A DNA stretch of 5,473 bases, taken from Chryseobacterium gleum. GTDB taxonomy: Bacteria > Bacteroidota > Bacteroidia > Flavobacteriales_D > Sanyastnellaceae. A program made the translations under genes and the position numbers. The notes below the pieces were generated by a model. That model ran no database searches, had not been told where the DNA came from, and was given only the letters and a program-made list of their open reading frames with translations. Below are positions 1 through 5,473 of this stretch, one piece after another. Numbering within the stretch: position 1 is the stretch's first letter; each line of letters opens with the position of its first letter. The DNA lies in contig CAMCUG010000113.1 of NCBI GenBank assembly GCA_945878835.1, forward strand, positions 1-5,473. Reading direction: 5' to 3'.

Positions 1-862
1 CAATGGCATAGACATTTCCAGCGGCATCGGTTTCGCATTCCCACACACAATCCCAATTCGAAGCAAAGGTTGGAGTTTGCACCCACGGGTCTATGGTTAT
101 TGGAACCTTTTCATTGTAGTTTGAAATTTGAAATCCAATTTTATTGGAAGCTATTTGAATAAAGCGTGAAGAAATAAATTTTTTCGATTGTGTTTCGAAG
201 GAATACGGCTCGTGATCAATGATGTCTCCAAATTCGGTTGGAATATGAACAGCTCCGTCGATTAGATTCACATCTTTCGAGTACGTCATTTCAATGCGTT
301 CAGACTTACTTCCATTACGCAACTCGAAAGCGTATTTGATGCCGCTTTCCGGATGAACAGTAAAGACGACATTGACACCCGGCCAAGCGTTTTCTATTCG
401 AAGTTTTTCGTAACACTTTGCACCCTGAATGCCTTTGCAAACCCCGTCTGATTCGACAGAATAATTGCCGTAAAAGGCACATAATTCCAACGGCACATAG
501 TCGCAATTTCCTTCTCCAATATCTACAGTTACAAAATCATTTCGAAAAGAAAACTTCGCATCTTCTCTTTCCGATTCTTTGTATTCCGAAATGGTTTGAA
601 TGGATTTTTTCTCGGAACGGTTCTCGTTTTTTTCAACCTCTAAAAACGAATACACCCATCCATGTGGCGTAAAGAAGATTCGAGTACTGCCCCAGTCAGC
701 GGCATAAAGAATTTTTTTTTCAATTACTTTTTCCTCACTCGAAAACTGACCTTTATTTTCGACAAACACTCGCTCTCGCTCATATTTCCTTTCCCACTTG
801 TTCTGAGCATTGGCTGAAAAAACAAAAGCAAATAATAAGATTGCAGTTTGAAGTATTTTCAT
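1..862 (-). CDS. Large secreted protein with N-terminal ENKGQ-type domain (C-terminus beyond window)
   Basis: An ATG at 862-860 opens a frame with no stop down to the window edge, giving 287 residues of a longer protein. Residues 1-19 form a signal peptide (Lys, hydrophobic core, likely cleavage ANA|QNK). Residues 32-40 read VFVENKGQF, and a strand-rich region follows (LYAADWGSTRIFFTPHGWVY). ENAWPGVNVVF lies near 157-167 and ITIDPWVQTP near 256-264. This order (ENKGQ, 'PG(I/V)(D/N)xxF', 'IDP') is the N-terminal domain (DUF7948-like) found in very large Bacteroidota secreted proteins. The frame then enters CETDAAGNVYAI, which resembles the start of an SBBP/beta-propeller repeat. A T9SS sorting tail is expected outside the window but is not seen. 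An AGGAG sits 12 nt before the ATG, which is too distant to be a convincing ribosome site. The gene starts 41 bp after the rhodanese gene with no clear terminator between them. The function is unknown; a surface or adhesin-like role is inferred only from family membership. Confidence 0.88.
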   Translation of the reverse strand, partial: MKILQTAILLFAFVFSANAQNKWERKYERERVFVENKGQFSSEEKVIEKKILYAADWGSTRIFFTPHGWVYSFLEVEKNENRSEKKSIQTISEYKESEREDAKFSFRNDFVTVDIGEGNCDYVPLELCAFYGNYSVESDGVCKGIQGAKCYEKLRIENAWPGVNVVFTVHPESGIKYAFELRNGSKSERIEMTYSKDVNLIDGAVHIPTEFGDIIDHEPYSFETQSKKFISSRFIQIASNKIGFQISNYNEKVPITIDPWVQTPTFASNWDCVWECETDAAGNVYAI

Positions 863-903
863 ACTGCAATATAACTCCTATTTATATTTTCCCAATAGTG
901 AGA

Positions 904-1179
904 TTAAACCAACGACTTTACTTCCATCCAACCACCGCCGTTATAAACCTCTTCTACACCTTGTTGTTGAAGGTATCCGGTTGCTTGACCGCTTCTGCCA
1001 CCTGAAAGGCAACAAAGTACCAAAGGCTTCGGCATGTTCTTGAATTCTTCCACTTTTGTTGGCACTTCTTGTAACGGAATATTTATTGAACCCGCTACAT
1101 GTCCACTTTGAAACTCTTCTCTTGAACGGACGTCAACGATTGTTGCTGTTCCATTTTTTAAAGCTGCTAATACATCCAT
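904..1179 (-). CDS. Single-domain rhodanese-like sulfurtransferase, cytoplasmic
   Basis: This 91-residue protein covers one complete rhodanese domain. Landmarks are the DVRSREEF strand/helix at 16-23, GHVAGSINIPL at 26-36, the active-site loop CLSGGRS at 57-63 with catalytic Cys57 (preceded by Cys56), and the NGGGW motif at 80-84. Rhodaneses of this size carry a persulfide on the loop Cys and pass sulfane sulfur to acceptors such as thiols or cyanide; the true partner is unknown here. The Cys-x-Ser-Gly-Gly-Arg-Ser loop is intact, so activity is plausible. I chose the ATG at 1179 because it begins right before the domain. The frame extends to a GTG at 1239, but that would add about 20 residues with no family counterpart (TLLTTPFNFLFYLRSKFKT) in what should be the upstream leader. 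There is no signal peptide from the chosen start, so it is a cytoplasmic enzyme between two exported proteins. A loose -7-like TACCTTCG (1203-1196, minus strand) could give it its own promoter. Confidence 0.92.
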   Translation of the reverse strand: MDVLAALKNGTATIVDVRSREEFQSGHVAGSINIPLQEVPTKVEEFKNMPKPLVLCCLSGGRSGQATGYLQQQGVEEVYNGGGWMEVKSLV

Positions 1180-1240
1180 TGTTTTGAATTTTGAGCGAAG
1201 GTAGAATAGGAAATTGAAAGGTGTTGTGAGGAGAGTCACA

Positions 1241-4150
1241 TTAATCGCTCTTCAATAGAAACCAACTCGCTCGGTTATATTCTTGTTCAGGACCACAAGT
1301 CGATTTCGCTTTAATAATATAATAATACGTTCCGTCAGCTAATGAATTCAATTCATCACAAACTGAAAAGGAATCAGACATTTCAACGAGCAAATCGCCC
1401 CATCTATTATAAATCAATATTGAACTAATCTCAATATAACTTTCAATTGATTCAGATGAAATAGACGTGTGAAAGAAATTCCAACAATCATTAAGATTAT
1501 CACTGTTGCGGGTAACCACATTTGCTATTTGCAATTTTTCTATATCGAAAAAAATAGATGAGTCCAGGTAAATTTGAATTAATAGCGTATCCCTGCAAAA
1601 GTTATCATTCCTCGATGCAATGAGATAATAATTCCCTGGGGTGTTAATAGAAGGATAGTCGTTACCGTTATCAAGTTGAATTCCTTGTGAATCTTCCCAA
1701 TAATAAATAAATGTGGGATCTGAATTTAAATCTGTCCATTGGCTCAAACCAACATACTCCCTTCCACAGGTAATTGTATCACTTTCGGCACCTGATAAAT
1801 CTGGAGAAAGTATTCCAATAATTTCCATTTGTTCCTCTGAAATACAATTGTTTCCATCTTGAACTGAAACAGTATAGGCACCTTGTGAAAGACTATCAAT
1901 ATAAAATACATTCGTCAATTGATTTCCATTCAAACTAAATTGATACGGCTGCACACCTCCAGATGCCGCAAATTGAATTGCACCAACATCGAATAAGCAC
2001 GTATCTGGATAAGTGATGGGTACACAAAGTAGAACTTCAGGCTCATTCAGCATGAGTTCTACAGAAGAGGAACAACCATTTAGATCAACTGTTTGAATTT
2101 CATATACTCCTGAAGACAAGCTGGCAAACGTGCCGTTTTGAGATGTTATCGTATTCCCGTTCTCATCTGTAAGCGCATAGGAATATGGAGCGACACCTCC
2201 CACTGGGAAATTTGTAGCCAACGTAATTCCTCCGTCGTTGCCACCGGCGCAGCTGATATCAAAACCATTGTAATTCGTTGAAACCACAGATGAATCTTGG
2301 ACCACAGGCGGTTCGGAAATTACAATTTGTAATGAATCGGTGCAACCAACAGCATCTTGGATAACGCAGTTGTAAACACCCGCTGTCAACTGACTTAGAT
2401 TTGCACCAGAAACATTCGAAGGTGTCCATGTATAATTCCAATTCTGATTCGAAGGAAAATAGCCACCCGTTGCTGATATTTCTATTGAACCATCACTTGA
2501 ACTATTACAACTCACACCATATCCATTATAATTTGAAGTTAAATCAACAGTTGCAACAACTTCACTTACACGAATCGCTAAATCATAAGTCTCAGATGCT
2601 CCCCCACACGTTGAACTTAGCAGAACGTGATATAAACCGGGGTTCTGAAATGAATAAGCAATCGTATCAAGATTCCCGTTAAACGTAATCCCATTTATTT
2701 GCCACTCCTGAAAACATGTTAAACCTACTGTTGTAAGATTATACAAATAGACTGTTTCACCAACACAAACAATTGAGTCGCTCAATCCAAAGAAAGGAAC
2801 GGTGTAACAATCTTGACATTGGTAAATATCATTCGGCGCAAAATCAGTTGATACAGGAGATTTGATAGATGCTGAAAAAGACAACGCATTAGATGAACCT
2901 ATCGGACTCGCGTTTGCTTGAATATCCGCTATTTGCAGAGGACAATCCGCTGTTTGACAATTGACAAAACCCAAGCTATCCGTTTTAATAAACAATGGAT
3001 CCATACTACCATCGGCATTTCCGAAAAAAGTACTCGCCGTATAAGCCGAAATTGTGAAGCTCCCGTCCAGACCTAATCCAACCCCTATTCCCTTATCTCT
3101 TGATTCAGCACCATATTGTCTTGACCAAATAATATTTCCATCATAGTCAATGTGAAACAATAGAATATTTCGTTCATACATTCCTGCAGACACTGTGTTA
3201 TTTGCTCCGGCATCTATAGGATAACTGTCAGAGTTTCCGCAAATGGCATAACCTTGAGGTGTTGCTATGACTGCCCTGCTTTGATCGGAACCTGGGCCAC
3301 CGTATGATTTACTCCAAATAATACTTCCGTTCGATAAGGATGCCTCAATAGCAAAAATATTATCTCCGCTTTGACCACCTTGATTTTGAGAAGGGGTTGT
3401 TAATAGTATTGTATTGTTTGTCTCATTGACATTCGCTGAGCAAGACCAGGCTGTATGATCGATATCGGAATAACCCACACCATATGCCATTGTCCAAATT
3501 ATTGTTCCATTAGCATCAGTCTTAGCCAAAGCCATGTCTTTTCCTGGGACATTATAAGTAGACAAAAAAACAATTTCACCTGTAGTTAACTCATGAACAT
3601 ATAGGGGCATTTGGCCAAAATTGCTAAAGTTCTTGGACCACAGAACATTGCCGTTCCCATCTAACCTCATTAATACACAAGATAAATTGGGTTGCTTGGC
3701 AACACAAATTATATCCCCATTAGCTGCCTCAACAGCATGAAAAACCCATTCTAAACCAGGATAAGTTTTCAGCCAAAGTAAGTTACCATTCTGATCTAAC
3801 TTCGAGACAAAACCTGTTGATCCATCATAATGGCCAGAAATTAAGAAATCTCCATTTGATAACTCCTGAATTGATTTAGCGCCATCTGCCTCTCCTCCTC
3901 CGATAATCTTAAACCACAAGCGATTTCCACATTCGTCGACCCGATATACATAAATATCGCAACCTCCCGCACTGCCGTTACCTTCATGCTGACCAGCAGC
4001 CACGAAGCCGCCATCGGAAGTTGGCTGTAGCGTCAACCCCCCGTTCATTCCTGAAAGGTTATACTTTCTATAGAAGGTATTATTCTGTCCGAGACCGACA
4101 AAACTCAAAAAACACATTAGCGACAAAAAAATAAAGATTACTTTCTTCAT
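1241..4150 (-). CDS. Secreted T9SS-type protein: beta-propeller-like N-terminus, PKD/SprB-like repeats, divergent type B C-terminal domain
   Basis: This 969-residue protein begins with a signal peptide (about 1-21, MKKVIFIFLSLMCFLSFVGLG). Residues 25-400 contain six or seven blade-like units, each ending in a (D)xxGNxxW(x)K pattern (near 73-81, 119-128, 164-173, 212-220, 272-281, 336-344); this resembles the PQQ/delta-60-type propellers of secreted Bacteroidota proteins. Residues 450-530 look like a PKD/Ig-like domain. Two SprB-like repeats follow: SNYNGYGVSC to VISEP (539-614) and STNYNGFDISC to LNEPE (624-705). A third, weaker one spans about 707-777, and an Ig-like stretch lies at 780-862. 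Residues 873-969 match the gliding-motility-associated/type B sorting domain: LQIANVVTRNSDNLND in place of the usual PNxFTPNxDGxND, then NRWG (915-918) and DGTYYY (939-944). Several usual residues are changed, including the expected Trp before Asp-Gly, which is Cys931 here. It is presumably exported through the Sec system and then T9SS to the cell surface or medium. The start overlaps the upstream gene by ATGA, implying coupled translation. The biological role (adhesion, gliding, other) cannot be read from the sequence. Confidence 0.93.
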   Translation of the reverse strand: MKKVIFIFLSLMCFLSFVGLGQNNTFYRKYNLSGMNGGLTLQPTSDGGFVAAGQHEGNGSAGGCDIYVYRVDECGNRLWFKIIGGGEADGAKSIQELSNGDFLISGHYDGSTGFVSKLDQNGNLLWLKTYPGLEWVFHAVEAANGDIICVAKQPNLSCVLMRLDGNGNVLWSKNFSNFGQMPLYVHELTTGEIVFLSTYNVPGKDMALAKTDANGTIIWTMAYGVGYSDIDHTAWSCSANVNETNNTILLTTPSQNQGGQSGDNIFAIEASLSNGSIIWSKSYGGPGSDQSRAVIATPQGYAICGNSDSYPIDAGANNTVSAGMYERNILLFHIDYDGNIIWSRQYGAESRDKGIGVGLGLDGSFTISAYTASTFFGNADGSMDPLFIKTDSLGFVNCQTADCPLQIADIQANASPIGSSNALSFSASIKSPVSTDFAPNDIYQCQDCYTVPFFGLSDSIVCVGETVYLYNLTTVGLTCFQEWQINGITFNGNLDTIAYSFQNPGLYHVLLSSTCGGASETYDLAIRVSEVVATVDLTSNYNGYGVSCNSSSDGSIEISATGGYFPSNQNWNYTWTPSNVSGANLSQLTAGVYNCVIQDAVGCTDSLQIVISEPPVVQDSSVVSTNYNGFDISCAGGNDGGITLATNFPVGGVAPYSYALTDENGNTITSQNGTFASLSSGVYEIQTVDLNGCSSSVELMLNEPEVLLCVPITYPDTCLFDVGAIQFAASGGVQPYQFSLNGNQLTNVFYIDSLSQGAYTVSVQDGNNCISEEQMEIIGILSPDLSGAESDTITCGREYVGLSQWTDLNSDPTFIYYWEDSQGIQLDNGNDYPSINTPGNYYLIASRNDNFCRDTLLIQIYLDSSIFFDIEKLQIANVVTRNSDNLNDCWNFFHTSISSESIESYIEISSILIYNRWGDLLVEMSDSFSVCDELNSLADGTYYYIIKAKSTCGPEQEYNRASWFLLKSD

Positions 4151-4458
4151 TGCTCGATGGTTTCAGTAATATGAATTTTCTCCCTTTCGTAACCAATTTG
4201 CACCATCATGTTTTCAATGTCCTTCGCATTGTGAGAATCAGAACTTAAAAGGCGGACACGTAGAGCATATTCCTCTGTAATTCGCTCGCATTCTAATGGC
4301 CCCCAACTCTTAATACGTTCAATAACCATTGGGCTTAAAAACGGGCACATAAGACCATGGGCTTCAACAACCACATAATAATTCTTAATTGGATCTTTTG
4401 CAGCAAAAACGTCGAATGATAATAAAGAGAGCAAAAATATCGGGAGTAACTTTTTCAT
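4147..4458 (-). CDS. Small exported HMA-like protein with a single Cys in the metal-loop position
   Basis: This 103-residue protein has an N-terminal signal peptide (MKKLLPIFLLSLLSFDVFAA, likely cleavage near residue 19 or 20), so the mature part of about 83 residues should lie in the periplasm or be membrane-associated. The mature region reads as beta-alpha-beta-beta-alpha-beta: YYVVVEAH (27-34), helix from CPFLSPMVIERIKSWG (38-53), ECERITEE (56-63), ALRVRLLSS (65-73), helix NAKDIENMMVQIGY (77-90), KIHIT (94-98). This is the topology of the heavy-metal-associated (HMA) ferredoxin-like domain, with GLMCPFL (35-41) where GMTCxxC normally lies. The second Cys is Leu41, so a classic two-Cys copper site is absent. 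Cys38 and Cys57 are the only cysteines. The GLxCP motif also recalls TusA/SirA, but the two strands between the helices fit HMA better. The stop overlaps the next start (ATGA at 4150-4147). Metal, heme or thiol chemistry is inference only. Confidence 0.85.
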   Translation of the reverse strand: MKKLLPIFLLSLLSFDVFAAKDPIKNYYVVVEAHGLMCPFLSPMVIERIKSWGPLECERITEEYALRVRLLSSDSHNAKDIENMMVQIGYEREKIHITETIEQ

Positions 4459-4640
4459 TTGATTTCGTTTTAATTTATGAGGATCGCTTTTATTATTTTC
4501 ACAAGCTTAATTTCGGATTATGTTACCTGCTTTTTTCGCAACAAACTATATGTAAAATTGATAATAAATAAATGTAAATCAACAATCGTAAATTATTACC
4601 ATAAACTGCATTATTAATACGTTAAGTGCAAAGCAGTACT
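4459..4640. other. AT-rich intergenic stretch upstream of the HMA-like gene
   Basis: This stretch lies between the 14-bp array and the ATG at 4458 and has no credible gene on either strand. It is strongly AT-rich and should contain the promoter for the HMA-like gene and possibly for the whole downstream gene run. The closest match to the Bacteroidota -7 consensus (TAnnTTTG) on the minus strand is TATAGTTTG at 4549-4541, which has one extra base between TA and TTTG and no well-placed -33 TTTG, so I do not call it. There is no Shine-Dalgarno sequence in the ten bases before the ATG, which is usual for the phylum. Confidence 0.5.
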
Positions 4641-4724
4641 AACAACGCAGTTCCAACAACGGAGTTCTAACAACGAAGTTCAAACAACGCAGTTCCAATA
4701 ACGTAGTTCCAACAACGAAGTTCC
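4641..4724. repeat. Tandem array of six 14-bp units, consensus AACAACGNAGTTCC
   Basis: Six head-to-tail units of exactly 14 bp fill 4641-4654, 4655-4668, 4669-4682, 4683-4696, 4697-4710 and 4711-4724, with no spacers. Position 8 is C, G, A, C, T, A in order, so all four bases occur there. The last base is C, T, A, C, C, C. The fifth unit has T for C at position 3 (AATAACG). A degraded seventh unit (9 of 14 matching) can be seen at 4627-4640. Each unit contains the small inverted core AAC-GNA-GTT. The length is not a multiple of three and the region lies between genes, so it is not coding. I do not recognise the repeat; it could be a slippage product, a protein-binding array or part of a dispersed intergenic element. 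Confidence 0.95.
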
Positions 4725-4727
4725 TAG

Positions 4728-4765
4728 GGCATTTCGGATGCCGCTCGCGAAGCGAGCTTTTATTT
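4728..4765. terminator. Two back-to-back hairpins after the MopE-like gene; candidate terminator, T-tract on the plus strand
   Basis: Hairpin one is GGCAT (4728-4732) paired with ATGCC (4738-4742), extendable by a T-G pair around a TCG loop. Hairpin two is GCTCGC (4743-4748) paired with GCGAGC (4752-4757) with a GAA loop, directly abutting the first. On the minus strand these begin 2 nt after the stop codon at 4760, the right place to end the MopE-like transcript, but no T-run follows in that direction. On the plus strand hairpin two is followed by TTTTATTT (4758-4765), which looks like an intrinsic terminator for a transcript coming from the repeat array. The stems are exact; which direction is used is uncertain. 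Confidence 0.6.
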
Positions 4766-5473
4766 CTGCACAACAAATCTCTTCACCACCTCTCCCACTT
4801 TCAAAACATAATTCCCATCTGCGAAGTTGGAAACAGAAATGGTTGTTTGTGTTGAAAGAAGCTGTTGCTTGAATACCAATTTTCCCACTGCATCGAATAT
4901 GTACAAGTCGTTTCCGATGATGGAAGAGTTGATTTGAATATTCAATTCAGAGCGGGTTGGATTCGGGTATAAGCTTATTGTTGCGTTTAGTTCGAAGATG
5001 CTGTTGTCGATCTCTCCATCGCAGTTTTCGTCTATGCCGTTGCCGCCAATGTCTTCAGCGCCTGGATTGATGTTCGCATCGGTGTCGTTGCAGTCGGTAT
5101 CGTCAGGAGTATATCCAATGGGCTGCGTACATGCCAAGATGCTCACCGATGGATTTCCGTAGGTGTCGCCATCGTTGTCTATGAAGTATACCGTTTGAAC
5201 GCCTTCGTCGATTTGTCCATCGCAGTTATCGTCAATTGTGTTACAAGTCTCTGTAGCATTTGGATTGGTGTTGCTGTTGGAATCGTCACAATCGGTGTTG
5301 TTCGTAACATATCCAGCACCAAGGTCAGAGCAACTGCTAATCACATCTCCAGCTCCGAAGCCATCTCCATCAGTGTCTGCGTAGTAATCGAAGAATGTAA
5401 TCCCGTTGTCGATTGTTCCATCGCAATCATCATCTTCGCCGTTGCAGATTTCCGCTGACGCTGCATTTTGATT
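4760..5473 (-). CDS. Secreted protein with MopE-like metal-binding repeats and T9SS type A sorting domain (N-terminus beyond window)
   Basis: The frame is open from the window edge to TAA at 4762-4760, giving the last 237 residues. An internal GTG at 5344 is not the start, because the same frame continues upstream with matching repeat sequence. Residues 1-158 hold MopE-type (putative metal-binding) motifs: EICNGEDDDCDGTIDNG (8-24), DCDDSNSNTNPNATETCN (61-78) with NCDGQIDEG (83-91), and DCNDTDANINPGAED (127-141) with NCDGEID (150-156). They are linked by Asp-rich stretches such as DTDGDGFGAGD (33-43) and IDNDGDTYGNP (98-108). Cys17, Cys84 and Cys151 are exactly 67 residues apart. The Asp-rich loops suggest calcium binding, by family analogy. 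Residues 166-237 form the T9SS type A tail (ISLYPNPTRSELNI, then LYIFDAVGKLVF, ending DGNYVLKVGEVVKRFVVQK), which marks the protein for outer-membrane translocation and surface attachment or release. The domain that does the work lies upstream and is not visible. Confidence 0.92.
   Translation of the reverse strand, partial: NQNAASAEICNGEDDDCDGTIDNGITFFDYYADTDGDGFGAGDVISSCSDLGAGYVTNNTDCDDSNSNTNPNATETCNTIDDNCDGQIDEGVQTVYFIDNDGDTYGNPSVSILACTQPIGYTPDDTDCNDTDANINPGAEDIGGNGIDENCDGEIDNSIFELNATISLYPNPTRSELNIQINSSIIGNDLYIFDAVGKLVFKQQLLSTQTTISVSNFADGNYVLKVGEVVKRFVVQK
5000..5473 (-). repeat. Imperfect ~201-bp tandem coding repeat (MopE-type motif, three copies, first partial)
   Basis: The CDG(x)IDxG motif recurs at residues 17, 84 and 151 of the partial protein, a period of 67 codons. 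DNA around the motif is similar in each copy (plus-strand CCATCGCAGTTTTCGTC, CCATCGCAGTTATCGTC and CCATCGCAATCATCATC). The last copy has lost the Cys found four residues after the Asn-Pro motif in the middle copy (TETCN becomes AEDIGGN) and is shortened before the sorting domain. The array continues out of the window. Confidence 0.85.

Noticed and set aside
315..672. Small open frames on both strands (315-506 minus, 418-672 plus)
   Set aside because: Both are shadows of the edge-truncated ENKGQ protein, which has a signal peptide and recognisable motifs in its own frame.
1180..1239. Longer rhodanese start at GTG 1239
   Set aside because: The extra 20 residues match nothing in the family, the ATG at 1179 begins the domain, and the stretch is a plausible leader or promoter region.
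2259..2441. Minus-strand 60-residue open frame
   Set aside because: It is an out-of-frame shadow inside the 969-residue gene with no domain.
2401..2682. Plus-strand 93-residue open frame
   Set aside because: It is antisense to the SprB-like repeats, and its odd His/Asn/Leu-rich composition is explained by the opposite strand.
4147..4458. TusA/SirA sulfur carrier
   Set aside because: GLxCP is suggestive, but two strands lie between the helices as in HMA, the CPxP Pro is missing (CPFL), and the protein has a signal peptide.
4541..4549. Bacteroidota-type promoter TATAGTTTG on the minus strand
   Set aside because: Spacing inside the box is one base too long and there is no -33 element at the expected distance.
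4389..4571. Plus-strand 60-residue open frame over the HMA-like gene start
   Set aside because: It overlaps the signal peptide coding region and AT-rich intergenic DNA, with no motif, ribosome site or homology that I recognise.
4641..4724. CRISPR array
   Set aside because: Units are 14 bp and directly abut with no unique spacers, and there are no cas genes in view.
5342..5344. GTG at 5344 as start of the MopE-like protein
   Set aside because: The frame stays open to the window edge and upstream codons encode another copy of the same motif, so this is an internal Val.
5195..5458. Plus-strand 87-residue open frame
   Set aside because: It is antisense to the repeat-rich MopE-like gene, and its Val/Ile-rich sequence is the complement of Asp/Asn codons.

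Overview
The window looks like a piece of a Bacteroidota (probably Flavobacteriia-like) chromosome. It is AT-rich, lacks strong Shine-Dalgarno sites, and is filled with exported proteins that carry type IX secretion system (T9SS) architecture. These include a type A C-terminal sorting domain, a type B (gliding-motility/CHU_C-like) C-terminal domain, SprB-like repeats, MopE-type Asp/Cys repeats and an N-terminal 'ENKGQ' domain. This assignment rests on protein architecture only; no rRNA or other taxonomic marker is present.

Every supported gene lies on the minus strand, so the biological order runs from high to low coordinates. (1) 5473-4760 holds the C-terminal 237 residues of a protein whose start lies outside the window, with MopE-like metal-binding repeats followed by a T9SS type A tail. 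(2) 4759-4459 is a roughly 300-bp intergenic region. It holds two back-to-back hairpins directly after the stop codon, then a tandem array of six 14-bp units (consensus AACAACGNAGTTCC on the plus strand), then an AT-rich stretch that presumably contains a promoter. (3) 4458-4147 encodes a small exported protein with an HMA-like fold and a single Cys in the metal-loop position. It overlaps by ATGA with (4) 4150-1241, a 969-residue secreted protein with a beta-propeller-like N-terminus, PKD/SprB-like repeats and a divergent type B tail. (5) 1179-904 is a small cytoplasmic single-domain rhodanese. (6) 862-1 is the N-terminal 287 residues of a large secreted protein with an ENKGQ/'IDP' N-terminal domain, leading into what look like SBBP-type repeats; its C-terminus lies outside the window.

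Genes 3 to 6 are separated by -4, 61 and 41 bp and could be one transcription unit; only the ATGA overlap is strong evidence for co-expression. Most of the window is ordinary for this phylum. The parts most worth a second look are the 14-bp array with its hairpins, and the translationally coupled pair of an HMA-like protein and a T9SS type B protein.
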